A stretch of DNA of 13,129 bases from Methanobacteriota archaeon (lineage in GTDB: Archaea > Halobacteriota > Syntropharchaeia > DAOWMC01), in assembly GCA_030643285.1 (NCBI GenBank), contig DAOWMC010000008.1, positions 1 to 13,129 on the forward strand. Direction: 5' to 3'. Below, piece after piece: positions 1 to 6,939 of the stretch. Both the position numbers and the translations under genes were made by a program. The notes beneath the pieces were generated by a model. That model worked only from the letters and a program-made list of their open reading frames with translations. It was not told where the DNA came from and searched no databases. Numbering within the stretch: position 1 is the stretch's first letter; each line of letters starts with the position of its first letter.

Positions 1-513
1 AATGTTGACGGAGAGACGATTTGTGTGGAAAAGAGTCTGGTTGATATAAAAGTAGTGGACGAAAAGGTAACAGGGGAAAATGTGATTCCCCGTGTCATAG
101 AACCTTCTTATGGTATCGACCGCATAATTTATCTACTCATTGAACACTCATTTTATGAAGAGGAAGTGGAAGGGGAAACAAGAACCGTGCTAAGGTTTTC
201 AAATGGAGTTTCGCCTCTTCAGGTTGCGGTTCTTCCACTGATGTCAAGAGAGGAGTTGGTACTAAAGGCAAAAGAGATTACATCCACCCTCAAAGAAATG
301 AATTTCTTGGTGGACTACGATGATAATGGGAGCATTGGGCGAAGATACAGAAGGCAAGATGAAGTTGGCACACCATACTCAATAACGATCGATTATGAAA
401 ATACAATGAAAAATAACAGGGTTACAATAAGAAACCGTGATACAATGGAACAGGATATAGTCGATATATCCAAAATATCCGATGTGATTGGGAAATTATT
501 TTTATCCGAATAG
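1..513 (+). CDS. glyS: Glycyl-tRNA synthetase, archaeal type, C-terminal part (5' end outside the window)
   Basis: Charges tRNA-Gly with glycine in the cytoplasm. The frame is open from base 1, so this is a partial gene; the GTG at 25 is an internal codon, not the start. Two parts of the family are visible: the class II motif 3 region (IEPSYGIDRIIYLL), whose arginine contacts ATP, followed by the C-terminal anticodon-binding domain (from about SPLQVAVLPLMSREEL, continuing to DYDDNGSIGRRYRRQDEVGTPYSITID). This order is that of the archaeal/eukaryal alpha2 GlyRS, not the bacterial alpha2beta2 enzyme. It ends with TAG about 70 nt before the KaiC-like gene, and a TATA-like element in the gap suggests that gene has its own promoter. 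The family call is firm; the N-terminal catalytic core cannot be seen. Confidence 0.93.
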   Translation, partial: NVDGETICVEKSLVDIKVVDEKVTGENVIPRVIEPSYGIDRIIYLLIEHSFYEEEVEGETRTVLRFSNGVSPLQVAVLPLMSREELVLKAKEITSTLKEMNFLVDYDDNGSIGRRYRRQDEVGTPYSITIDYENTMKNNRVTIRNRDTMEQDIVDISKISDVIGKLFLSE

Positions 514-533
514 CGCGAATTTCAATACAAGAA

Positions 534-545
534 TTTTTATACTTA
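534..545 (+). promoter_or_regulatory. Probable TATA box for the KaiC-like/GTPase/Roadblock operon
   Basis: An A/T-only element (TTTTTATACTTA) lies about 45 nt before the TTG start at 586. That predicts transcription starting near 565 and a leader of about 20 nt that includes the Shine-Dalgarno sequence. Inferred from spacing only. Confidence 0.4.
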
Positions 546-573
546 ATCCATACTTATTATTGTTAAGAAAGAG

Positions 574-580
574 GGGGTGA
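574..580 (+). promoter_or_regulatory. Shine-Dalgarno sequence that places the KaiC-like start at TTG 586
   Basis: GGGGTGA matches the archaeal anti-SD complement (GGAGGTGA) closely. It includes the GTG at 577 that could otherwise be called as the start. It leaves 5 nt to the TTG at 586, the same geometry seen for the L39e TTG start at 5790. Confidence 0.6.
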
Positions 581-585
581 AAACA

Positions 586-1287
586 TTGACTGGTTATAAG
601 CTGGGAATAAACGGATTGGGTGATGTGATAGGGGATATAAAGGGTGGTACGAATATACTGCTGATTGGTCCGCCAATGTGTGGAAAGAATATTATTCTCA
701 ACAACATTATGTTTCAGGGTCTATCAGATGGTGAATTTGCAGTTTTTATTACAACTGCAGAATCAGGTGAAAATATAATTAATTGGTTTACAGAAAATAA
801 AAAAGGGGTTGAGGACCATATGGATCAGTTTGGTGTAATTGACTGCGTATCTAAAACGCTCGGTCTTAATGTTGGGGACACCCAGACCATAAAAAGGGTA
901 TCCTCCCCTGTGAATCTAACCGGGATCAGTGTAGGAATAACAAGCTTTTTTGAGGACTTCTGGATGAAAAAAGAAATCCATAAAGCACGAATGTGTATTG
1001 ACTCCCTGTCTACAATGCTTATGTACTCGAACATACAAACTGTTTTTAGATTCCTCCACGTTCATTCCCGTAGAATAAAAACAGCCGATGCAATTGGCAT
1101 TTACATCGTTGAAAGCGGTATGCACGATGAGCAAACCATCGTTACGGTCAAGCAATTGTTTGATGGAGTATTAGAGATAAAAAATGAAGAGGATAACCTT
1201 TTTATCAGGGCGTTGGGATTATCACCCAAACCGACCAAATGGTTCGGGTATGAAATCGATGGAGCAGAGGTAATTGTAGAAGTATAA
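586..1287 (+). CDS. KaiC/RecA-superfamily ATPase (RAD55-like), single domain
   Basis: A 233-residue P-loop protein of the RecA/KaiC (COG0467-like) group. With the TTG start, the P-loop is at about residues 28-35 (GPPMCGKN). The lysine is kept but asparagine replaces the usual Thr/Ser that binds magnesium. A KaiC-type acidic stretch follows (ITTAESGENI, glutamate near 59), then a Walker B strand ending in IDSLS (Asp near 139). The C-terminal IRALGLSPKPTKWFGYEI resembles the KaiC-family final strand. The TTG at 586 is chosen because the GTG at 577 lies inside the Shine-Dalgarno sequence; GTG would add three residues. The next gene begins 19 nt downstream and carries a degenerate copy of the same fold, so the two products may pair. 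Substrate and role are unknown. It could also be compared with the archaellum ATPase FlaH, but no archaellum genes are nearby. Fold is confident, function is not. Confidence 0.85.
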   Translation: MTGYKLGINGLGDVIGDIKGGTNILLIGPPMCGKNIILNNIMFQGLSDGEFAVFITTAESGENIINWFTENKKGVEDHMDQFGVIDCVSKTLGLNVGDTQTIKRVSSPVNLTGISVGITSFFEDFWMKKEIHKARMCIDSLSTMLMYSNIQTVFRFLHVHSRRIKTADAIGIYIVESGMHDEQTIVTVKQLFDGVLEIKNEEDNLFIRALGLSPKPTKWFGYEIDGAEVIVEV

Positions 1288-1306
1288 AAGAAAAGGAGAT
1301 GCAATA

Positions 1307-2479
1307 ATGATTAAAACAGGGATCCCCAAATTGGATGATTACTTGAATGGAGGATTGCCTACTGGAAAATCGTTGCTGTACTATTGTCAGCCCGGTGTCG
1401 AAGGTGATGTTTTTGGGATGCAGACGACATATATTAATTTACAACAGGGGTATAAAAGTGTTTGTATAGCCACTGCATCATCCCCGGATGTCATCAGGGG
1501 TAAATTCACTGAGTTTGGATGGCCTCTTGAAAAATTTGAAAACCAATTCGAAATTATTGATGCTTACTCTGCTCTGATCGGAGCTGATTCTTCTGAAAAA
1601 TACGTAGTTGAAGACCCTGAGAACATAAAGAACCTTGATAAAGTTATTACAGAAGTTATTGAGGATTCTTCAGGTAAAGTAATCATACATGGGTCTATTT
1701 CAAATATAATAGACATGTGTGGCGAGGATCAGGCTTTAGAGTACATAGAAAACTGGAATAAATACATAATGTTGTACGATGTAGTTGGGATATACAACTT
1801 CACGGTGTGGCCCTATTCCGATAAAACGGTGGAAAGGATTAAAGACGAGCTTTTTAATGCGGTAATCAGGATAGGCGGTGTTTCAGAGCATGTAATTTTC
1901 GGGCAATACTATTCGGTAACAAAAGCAGATTGGACAAAGGCGATGATTGATAGCTCCATACTATTTAAGGTTCTGAGGCCAGGTGGTGTAAAGGCATTTA
2001 TTCCAAAGTTACTTGTCACCGGTCCATTCAACGCCGGAAAATCCTCATTTGTACAATCACTTTCGACAAGGTCGGTCTCGGTAGACCGAATGGGAACCAC
2101 AGTAGCGCTGGATATTGGTCATATAGACCATAAGGGCTTTTCTGCAGACATTTTTGGAACGCCAGGCCAGGAGCGATTTGATCCGATTCTTAAGTTACTT
2201 GGCGGAGAAGCGATGGGTGTTTTTCTTGTGATAGATTCCGTCAAAGGTAATGAATTTGAAAGGGCCAGACAGATGTTGGAAGTTACAAGGACACGTGGCT
2301 TACCCTGCGTAATTGTTGCAAACAAGCAGGATCTTCCTGATGCGCTCAGTATAGAAGAAATAAAAAGACAAATGGAGATTTCTAAGAATATACCAATCGT
2401 ACCTGCGGTTGCAAAAGAAAAGAAAGGGGTATTCGAGGCATTTGAGATATTAATTGATCAGATAATGGTGGGAATATGA
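1307..2479 (+). CDS. Fusion of a degenerate KaiC-like domain to an MglA/COG2229-type small GTPase
   Basis: A 390-residue two-domain protein. Residues 1 to about 225 follow a KaiC-like layout (TGIPKLDDYLNGGLPTGKSLLYY at the start), but the P-loop reads CQPGVEGDVF (27-36), with Asp and Val where Lys and Thr/Ser belong. The Walker B strand ends VIIHGSIS instead of IDSLS. This half looks like an inactive, structural ATPase fold. Residues from about 232 form a Ras-like GTPase: G1 GPFNAGKSS (239-247), switch I threonines in GTTVALD (263-269), G3 FGTPGQERF (283-291), G4 NKQD (339-342), and a plausible G5 near AVAK (367-370). The FGTPGQERF form with Gly for Asp is typical of COG2229 proteins, relatives of MglA. 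The start has a good ribosome site (AGGAGAT, 1294-1300). The gene overlaps the Roadblock gene by 4 nt (ATGA), implying translational coupling with a likely GAP-type partner. Domain calls are confident; the cellular role is unknown. Confidence 0.88.
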   Translation: MIKTGIPKLDDYLNGGLPTGKSLLYYCQPGVEGDVFGMQTTYINLQQGYKSVCIATASSPDVIRGKFTEFGWPLEKFENQFEIIDAYSALIGADSSEKYVVEDPENIKNLDKVITEVIEDSSGKVIIHGSISNIIDMCGEDQALEYIENWNKYIMLYDVVGIYNFTVWPYSDKTVERIKDELFNAVIRIGGVSEHVIFGQYYSVTKADWTKAMIDSSILFKVLRPGGVKAFIPKLLVTGPFNAGKSSFVQSLSTRSVSVDRMGTTVALDIGHIDHKGFSADIFGTPGQERFDPILKLLGGEAMGVFLVIDSVKGNEFERARQMLEVTRTRGLPCVIVANKQDLPDALSIEEIKRQMEISKNIPIVPAVAKEKKGVFEAFEILIDQIMVGI

Positions 2480-2844
2480 ATACAACAAAAGAAATGCTTG
2501 AAAAACTTTTAAACGATTTGAAAAAGGTAGGCGGGATCGAGGCATCTGCCGTTGTCTCGCGTGATGGTTTATTAATGGCATCTGATATCCCTTCGGGCAT
2601 TCATGCAGAAACATTTGCTGCAATGAATGCAACGATGGTTGGCGCGGCAGAGACTGCAATTTCAGAACTTAAAAAAGGTGTCCCGGAGAGGGTCATAGCT
2701 GAATCCAAGGAAGCAAAGGTAATCGCTACAGGTGCTGGCTCAAAGGCACTTTTAGTTGTTATGACTTCCCCTGATGCGGGGCTGGGTCTGGTACTTGTTG
2801 AGATGGAACGGATAACAGAAAAAATAAAGAGTATTTTGGACTGA
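2476..2844 (+). CDS. Roadblock/LC7-domain protein (MglB-like), probable GTPase partner
   Basis: A 122-residue single-domain protein with the Roadblock pattern: an amphipathic N-terminal helix (KEMLEKLLNDLKKV), GGIEASAVVSRDGLLMASD as the first beta hairpin, a long central helix rich in alanine (AAMNATMVGAAETAISEL), and a second beta region (KALLVVMTSPDAGLGLVLVEM) followed by a final helix. Roadblock proteins of this kind dimerise and act on MglA-family GTPases; MglB of Myxococcus is the GTPase-activating protein of MglA. Direct overlap with the preceding GTPase gene (ATGA) makes that GTPase the obvious partner, which is an inference. Its TGA stop abuts the TAA of the convergent tiaS gene with no spacer. 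No transmembrane segment or signal peptide is present, so it is probably cytosolic. Confidence 0.88.
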   Translation: MNTTKEMLEKLLNDLKKVGGIEASAVVSRDGLLMASDIPSGIHAETFAAMNATMVGAAETAISELKKGVPERVIAESKEAKVIATGAGSKALLVVMTSPDAGLGLVLVEMERITEKIKSILD

Positions 2845-4098
2845 TTACCTGTTCAAGTGTACTTTTTTCCCTTTTTCATATTTTTCTCTAATCAACGGCT
2901 TTGATATGTGCCTTCTTGCAACAGGTGGGACTTCATATAAACCAGGCTCTATAACCCTTTCAACCAAAAAGCGATCTTTCTCATCAGAATAAGTTTTACA
3001 GCTCTTGCATCTGTACTTTTGACCTTTTCCACTCGATTTCATTGTTTTATCACATTTGGGGCACTTTGGATTTGTATATGTAAATTTATCCTTCAGGTAT
3101 TCCACTTCAATTTTTTCCAGGTTTATCGTATTATTTTTAACACTTCCAAATGCAGTTATAACGTCATCCTTTAAAAGTGCCCTTACGATATCTCTGAAAT
3201 TTTTTGTGGGTTCATATGCAGCACAATCAATACAGGCCGAACCGTCAGATATGCTAAATATGACATGTCCGCCTGAAATCGTATGGGGATCATCCCTTAT
3301 CTTACCCCTTAAAATGTATGAGCAGCCTTCTTTTACCTCTGAAATTTCAGATGAGATTAGATGCGAATCAGTTCCCTGATTTGTTGTAAAAAGTACCGAC
3401 CTTTCAAATGGCTCTGATTTTACAATTTCATTTGCCTTCACAATTGCAGAGACCTCATCACCCCTTATGCCATAAAGAACCGGACACCCAGAGTGTGGGA
3501 AAAAGACAATTTTTTTATTTACCAGATCCACCGTATCCCAGGTCAATGGGTATGTTTCTCTATCTGCTTTAAAAACCGATTGTCTGTCTATGTTCCTTTT
3601 ACTGCCCCATTGATCTTTATATCTGTAGGTAATAAGTTCATAGGTAAAGTCGTCAAGCTCTGCCCCGACCGCTGCCAGAGCCCCAATGAGTCCTCTTTTG
3701 TTCTTGAAACCTTTATGATGAAGTCCATATTTTGAAATTAATTTTTTAGCCTCATCGATACGGATAGTTTCTTTAACTGCCCTTTTTGAAAATAATTTAA
3801 TTTCATCCGGCACATTTGGTGCAAAAACCACCCCTGGGTTCGTGTTTTCTTCCTTTAGCTCCGCCAGATCTTCTATGGTCTTTATTGTTATCTCTTCAAC
3901 CTCTTTTTGATGTTCTGTGTCTATACTAATGGCAATCGCTGCATTTCCTCTTGTTTTATATTTTATGGTGGGGTTTAGCCGTATCAGGCGTGGGTTACTC
4001 ACTTTTCCATAACTCTTTAGCCTCTCGATTAAGACGGCGGCTATGTAGGTGGTGCACATTCCCTGTTTTGAGTCGGTATCATCAAAGCCAATGAACAT
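2845..4098 (-). CDS. tiaS: tRNA(Ile2) 2-agmatinylcytidine synthetase TiaS
   Basis: TiaS uses ATP and agmatine to modify C34 of tRNA-Ile(CAU) to agmatidine, letting that tRNA read AUA and not AUG. It is essential to decoding in nearly all archaea. The 417-residue length matches the family. The N-terminal FIGFDDTDS (DDTD at 6-9) and LNPTIKYKTRGNAAIAI (41-57) are hallmarks. The middle contains GLHHKGFKNKRGLIGALAAVG (125-145). An OB-fold follows (about 253-335, with YILRGKIRDDP and VIFSISDGS). A C-terminal zinc ribbon has Cys 346, 349, 364 and 367 (CPKC and CKSC). The ATG at 4098 puts the hallmark motif at the very N-terminus. No strong ribosome site is visible, so the message may be leaderless or nearly so. 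It is transcribed divergently from pus10 and ends against the Roadblock gene. Confidence 0.96.
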   Translation of the reverse strand: MFIGFDDTDSKQGMCTTYIAAVLIERLKSYGKVSNPRLIRLNPTIKYKTRGNAAIAISIDTEHQKEVEEITIKTIEDLAELKEENTNPGVVFAPNVPDEIKLFSKRAVKETIRIDEAKKLISKYGLHHKGFKNKRGLIGALAAVGAELDDFTYELITYRYKDQWGSKRNIDRQSVFKADRETYPLTWDTVDLVNKKIVFFPHSGCPVLYGIRGDEVSAIVKANEIVKSEPFERSVLFTTNQGTDSHLISSEISEVKEGCSYILRGKIRDDPHTISGGHVIFSISDGSACIDCAAYEPTKNFRDIVRALLKDDVITAFGSVKNNTINLEKIEVEYLKDKFTYTNPKCPKCDKTMKSSGKGQKYRCKSCKTYSDEKDRFLVERVIEPGLYEVPPVARRHISKPLIREKYEKGKKVHLNR

Positions 4099-4185
4099 TT
4101 ATTTTGGTGTATTAATTACAATTTATTTAGTTATTTGCATTAAGCAAAGATTAAGTGTTTTCAAATCCAATTCTGCCAGGTTATC
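4099..4185. promoter_or_regulatory. Divergent promoter region between tiaS and pus10
   Basis: An 87-nt A/T-rich spacer between two genes pointing away from each other, so it must serve both. CAATTTATTTAG at about 4120-4131 could act as a TATA element. The pus10 ribosome site is weak (AGGT just before the ATG). No operator-like repeat is evident. Confidence 0.45.
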
Positions 4186-5430
4186 ATGGATCTGATTGAA
4201 GTTGCTATAAAGGTTGTACGGGAAGGGCCAATCTGCGATTCCTGTTTAGGCAGACAGTTTGCAAAACTGTCTACGGGCCTAACAAACAAGGAACGTGGAA
4301 TGGCAGTAAAAACGGTTCTATCCATGATGTCTGTTCAGAACATCGAGAACCTTAAGATACCGGACAAAGAAAAATGCTGGATCTGTAACGGGTTATTTGA
4401 TAAACTGGAATACTGGGCAAATAAAGCAGTTGAAGAAATAAAAGACCACGATTACGAAACTTTTCTGGTTGGTACTAATGTAACAGGACTGCTTTCTGAA
4501 AATGAAGAGATTATATGGACCGAATCTCAAACACAATGGGCCGAACCGGCCAAATCAGAGTTGAACCGGGAAGTTGGCAAATTGATATCTCAAAAGACGC
4601 TCAAAGAGGTAGATTTTTCAAGACCGGACCTGGTATTAATTTTGGATCTGGAGGACGATCTGGTAAAAATCAAATCCAATTCGCTATTCATATACGGGAG
4701 GTATAGAAAGCTTATCCGTGGTATCCCTCAAACAAGGTTGTTCTGCAAAGAATGTGGGGGTTCTGGTTGTGAAGTGTGTGAAGGGACCGGAAAGCGGTAT
4801 AAAGAATCGGTTGAGGAATTATTGATCTGGGCGGCACTTGACCGGTTCAGAGGTTCGAATGCCTCTTTGCATGGAGCCGGGAGAGAAGATATTGATGCTT
4901 TGATGCTTGGTAACGGAAGGCCTTTTGTTTTGGAAATCAAAGATCCGATTTTAAGAAATGTTGACCTTGCCAGTCTAAAAAATGAAATAAATGAAGAAAA
5001 TTTTGGAAAACTTGAGGTTTTGGGACTTAAATATGTGAATAAATCAACGGTTAAAACAATAAAGACGATAAAAGCAGATAAAGTCTACAGAGTCAAGATC
5101 TCATTGGATAAAAATGTTGAAAGGGAAAAATTGGAAGGGGCACTAATTAATTTGAAGGGAGTCATAAAACAAAAAACCCCAAACAGGGTGATTAAAAGAA
5201 GGGCAGATCTGATAAGGGTGCGAAAAGTCCATGACACGGAACTTAAATCTTTAGAGGGTGACACAGCGGTGATAGAGATAGACTGTGAAGGTGGACTGTA
5301 CATAAAAGAACTGATGACGGGAGATGACGGGAGAACGAACCCGAATCTTTCGGATCTACTCGACACAAATGTAAAGGTTAATGAGCTGGATGTTACTAAT
5401 GTACAGATAGACGAAGGTCATATCATATAG
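4186..5430 (+). CDS. pus10: tRNA pseudouridine synthase Pus10 (positions 54/55)
   Basis: Archaeal Pus10 forms pseudouridine 55, and often 54, in the T loop of tRNAs, replacing bacterial TruB in that job. The 414-residue protein has the expected N-terminal zinc module (Cys 17, 20, 64, 67 in CDSC and CWIC), a THUMP-like middle region (about 85-165), then [20 protein letters not shown] (186-205), a cysteine-rich stretch usual in archaeal Pus10. The catalytic domain begins near [22 protein letters not shown]. The catalytic aspartate should be D235 in [16 protein letters not shown]. The arginine I expect in this motif (REDIDxRxLG) is leucine 239 here. The gene heads a translation cluster, with rpl21e 34 nt downstream. 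The archaeal pus10-rpl21e pairing is common and supports the call. Confidence 0.95.
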   Translation: MDLIEVAIKVVREGPICDSCLGRQFAKLSTGLTNKERGMAVKTVLSMMSVQNIENLKIPDKEKCWICNGLFDKLEYWANKAVEEIKDHDYETFLVGTNVTGLLSENEEIIWTESQTQWAEPAKSELNREVGKLISQKTLKEVDFSRPDLVLILDLEDDLVKIKSNSLFIYGRYRKLIRGIPQTRLFCKECGGSGCEVCEGTGKRYKESVEELLIWAALDRFRGSNASLHGAGREDIDALMLGNGRPFVLEIKDPILRNVDLASLKNEINEENFGKLEVLGLKYVNKSTVKTIKTIKADKVYRVKISLDKNVEREKLEGALINLKGVIKQKTPNRVIKRRADLIRVRKVHDTELKSLEGDTAVIEIDCEGGLYIKELMTGDDGRTNPNLSDLLDTNVKVNELDVTNVQIDEGHII

Positions 5431-5464
5431 ATTAGATATTAAGAATATTACAGGTGTATTTATC

Positions 5465-5779
5465 ATGCCAAAATCGCACGGTATAAGGAGAAAGACGAGA
5501 TACAAGCTTAAAAAGAAGGTACGTGAACGGGGACTCTCGCCTATAAGCAGGGCAATACAGAATTTTGAACCTGGTCAGATGGTACATATAAAGATTGACC
5601 CAAGCATCCATAAAGGGGTGCCAAATCCAAAGTTTCATGGCAAAACTGCAAAGGTATTGGAACAGCGTGGACGGGCCTTTATTCTTGAAGTTAAGGACTG
5701 TAACAAGATAAAAAAAGTGTTTGTTCGCCCCGAACATCTGAAACTGCAAAAGATATGCACTCAGGCAACCGATAATTGA
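5465..5779 (+). CDS. rpl21e: 50S ribosomal protein L21e
   Basis: A structural protein of the large ribosomal subunit found in archaea and eukaryotes. The N-terminal [23 protein letters not shown] and the core [45 protein letters not shown] are diagnostic; the second part is the SH3-like barrel. At 104 residues it is a little longer than the usual 95-100, the extra being a short C-terminal tail. The ATG follows AGGTG at 5452-5456. The gene sits between pus10 and rpl39e; its TGA stop overlaps the rpl39e ribosome site, pointing to a shared message. Confidence 0.96.
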   Translation: MPKSHGIRRKTRYKLKKKVRERGLSPISRAIQNFEPGQMVHIKIDPSIHKGVPNPKFHGKTAKVLEQRGRAFILEVKDCNKIKKVFVRPEHLKLQKICTQATDN

Positions 5780-5785
5780 GGTGAT
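5778..5785 (+). promoter_or_regulatory. Shine-Dalgarno sequence that places the L39e start at TTG 5790
   Basis: GAGGTGAT is a near-perfect complement of the archaeal 16S rRNA 3' end. It lies 4 nt before TTG 5790 and overlaps the L21e stop codon. It is the main evidence that L39e starts with TTG. Confidence 0.8.
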
Positions 5786-5789
5786 TAAA

Positions 5790-5942
5790 TTGGGAAAAAA
5801 GACAAAGGGAAAGAAACTAAGGTTGGCAAAGGCATGTAACCAGAATAGAAGACTGCCTGGCTGGGTTATGATTAGAACAAATAGAAAGGTTACCACTCAT
5901 CCTAAAAGAAGGCATTGGAGAAGAAGCAAACTGGATGAGTAA
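5790..5942 (+). CDS. rpl39e: 50S ribosomal protein L39e (50 aa, TTG start)
   Basis: A very small, highly basic ribosomal protein that lines the peptide exit tunnel in archaea and eukaryotes. Translation from TTG gives 50 residues starting [20 protein letters not shown] and continuing [30 protein letters not shown] to TAA. The conserved PxWVxxRTNRKVxxxPxxRHWRRxKL pattern is complete, and 50-51 residues is the family norm. The gene lies 10 nt after rpl21e and just before rpl31e; rpl39e-rpl31e-eif6 is a standard archaeal order. Its small size and TTG start make it easy to miss. A longer open frame on the opposite strand (5432-5896) is spurious. Confidence 0.95.
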   Translation: MGKKTKGKKLRLAKACNQNRRLPGWVMIRTNRKVTTHPKRRHWRRSKLDE

Positions 5943-5964
5943 TGTTAAGTGAACAGGTGTGATC

Positions 5965-6225
5965 ATGTCAGAAGAGCGAGTTTATACAATCCCCCTAAGA
6001 AGGGCAAAAAGTGCCCCGAGGTGGAAAAGAAGCAAAAGGGCGATAATAGAAATCAGGCTATTTTTAGGTCGGCACACAAAAGCCGAAGAAATCATTTTAG
6101 ACCCTTCCATTAATGAGAAAATATGGGAGAGAGGTGCAAAGAAACCACCTTCTAAGATACGCGTAAAAGTGGTTGAGAACAAGGATGGTGTAATCGAAGC
6201 CAAACTTGTGGGCACGGAAAGTTGA
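5965..6225 (+). CDS. rpl31e: 50S ribosomal protein L31e
   Basis: A large-subunit protein located near the exit tunnel. ERVYTIPLRRAKSAPRWKRSKRAIIEIRLFLGRHTKAEEIILDPSINEKIWERGAKKPPSKIRVKVVENKDGVIEAKL matches the family from end to end; 86 residues is usual. I choose ATG 5965 (MSEERVYTIP), because the GTG two codons upstream at 5959 forms part of the likely ribosome site (AGGTG, 5955-5959). The GTG start would give 88 residues. The gene lies between rpl39e and eif6, with short spacers on both sides consistent with one operon. Confidence 0.95.
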   Translation: MSEERVYTIPLRRAKSAPRWKRSKRAIIEIRLFLGRHTKAEEIILDPSINEKIWERGAKKPPSKIRVKVVENKDGVIEAKLVGTES

Positions 6226-6237
6226 TTAGTTTGTGGT

Positions 6238-6897
6238 ATGGATAGACAATTTAGTTTCAATGGCAATCCCCATATAGGCATTTTTGCAACCTGCACGGAA
6301 GGGTTTGTTATCCTCTCCGCCGATGTGCCTAAAAAAGTTACGGATAAGCTGGATAAGGCTCTCTCAGTGGTTTCCATAAAAACATTTATAGGTGGGGGAT
6401 CGGTCACAGGTTCTCTTGTTTCTGGGAATTCCTCTGGTGTCGTTGTATCGCCTTATGCATCTGTATCTGAAATCAATGAGATAAATAAATATACAAATGT
6501 CTCAAAATTACCAGGGAAAATGAGTGCGGCGGGGAATCTTATCCTGGTAAATGACACGGCTGCACTTGTTCATCCGAACTTATCCAACGAGGCTATCAGG
6601 GTGATAGAAGATACGCTAAAAGTAGGCGTACATAAAGGCACAATTGCAGGCCTGAAAACAGTTGGAATGGCAGGTGTTGCAACAAACAGGGGTATTATTG
6701 TTAGTCCGAAAGTTAAGGAACAGGAACTAAAGATATTAGACTCGATTTTTGGTCTACCTGTTGGGCTTGGCACTGTAAATCTGGGTGGCCAGATGATCGG
6801 TTCGGGGCTTTTAGCAAATACCAAAGGTTATGCTACCGGATCAAACACCACAGGGCACGAACTTGGAAGAATAGAGGAAGTTTTAGGGTTTATATAA
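6238..6897 (+). CDS. eif6: Translation initiation factor aIF6 (ribosome anti-association factor)
   Basis: aIF6 binds the large subunit, next to L14 and L24e in known structures, and keeps it from joining the small subunit prematurely. The 219-residue length fits the family (about 220). The pentein repeats are visible as recurring NPHIGIFATCTEGFVIL, GVVVSPYASVSEI, GNLILVNDTAALVHPNL, TVGMAGVATNRGIIVSPKV and LGTVNLGGQMIGSGLLANTKGYATGSNTTGHELGRIEEVLGF; the last is a hallmark. It starts at ATG 6238, 12 nt after rpl31e, with no strong ribosome site, so it may rely on translational coupling. A TATA box for the next gene overlaps its last codons. Confidence 0.97.
   Translation: MDRQFSFNGNPHIGIFATCTEGFVILSADVPKKVTDKLDKALSVVSIKTFIGGGSVTGSLVSGNSSGVVVSPYASVSEINEINKYTNVSKLPGKMSAAGNLILVNDTAALVHPNLSNEAIRVIEDTLKVGVHKGTIAGLKTVGMAGVATNRGIIVSPKVKEQELKILDSIFGLPVGLGTVNLGGQMIGSGLLANTKGYATGSNTTGHELGRIEEVLGFI
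6889..6896 (+). promoter_or_regulatory. TATA box (TTTATATA) for the COG2070-dapF operon
   Basis: TTTATATA matches the archaeal box A consensus well and overlaps the last two codons of eif6. It predicts transcription starting near 6918, giving a leader of about 20 nt with the ribosome site GGGGGATC (6929-6936) before ATG 6940. Confidence 0.6.
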
Positions 6898-6939
6898 TTT
6901 ATTTATAATTATGTTGGGGTATGAAATTGGGGGATCAAG

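Noticed and set aside
25..27. GTG as the start of the first gene
   Set aside because: The frame is open to base 1 and the protein is the C-terminal third of GlyRS, so the GTG is internal.
586..1287. Archaellum ATPase FlaH
   Set aside because: Size and fold are similar, but no archaellum genes are near, and the partners are a GTPase and a Roadblock protein.
2072..2089. 7-bp perfect inverted repeat with a 4-nt loop inside the GTPase gene
   Set aside because: TCGGTCT and AGACCGA encode the variable stretch just before switch I. A stem this short can occur by chance in 13 kb, and nothing else marks it as a site.
5432..5896. 154-residue open frame on the minus strand
   Set aside because: It lies antisense to L21e and L39e, whose proteins are unmistakable, and its hydrophobic translation has no recognisable family. 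It is a shadow of lysine/arginine-rich coding.
5982..6407. 141-residue open frame on the minus strand
   Set aside because: Antisense to L31e and the start of aIF6; no family features or ribosome site.
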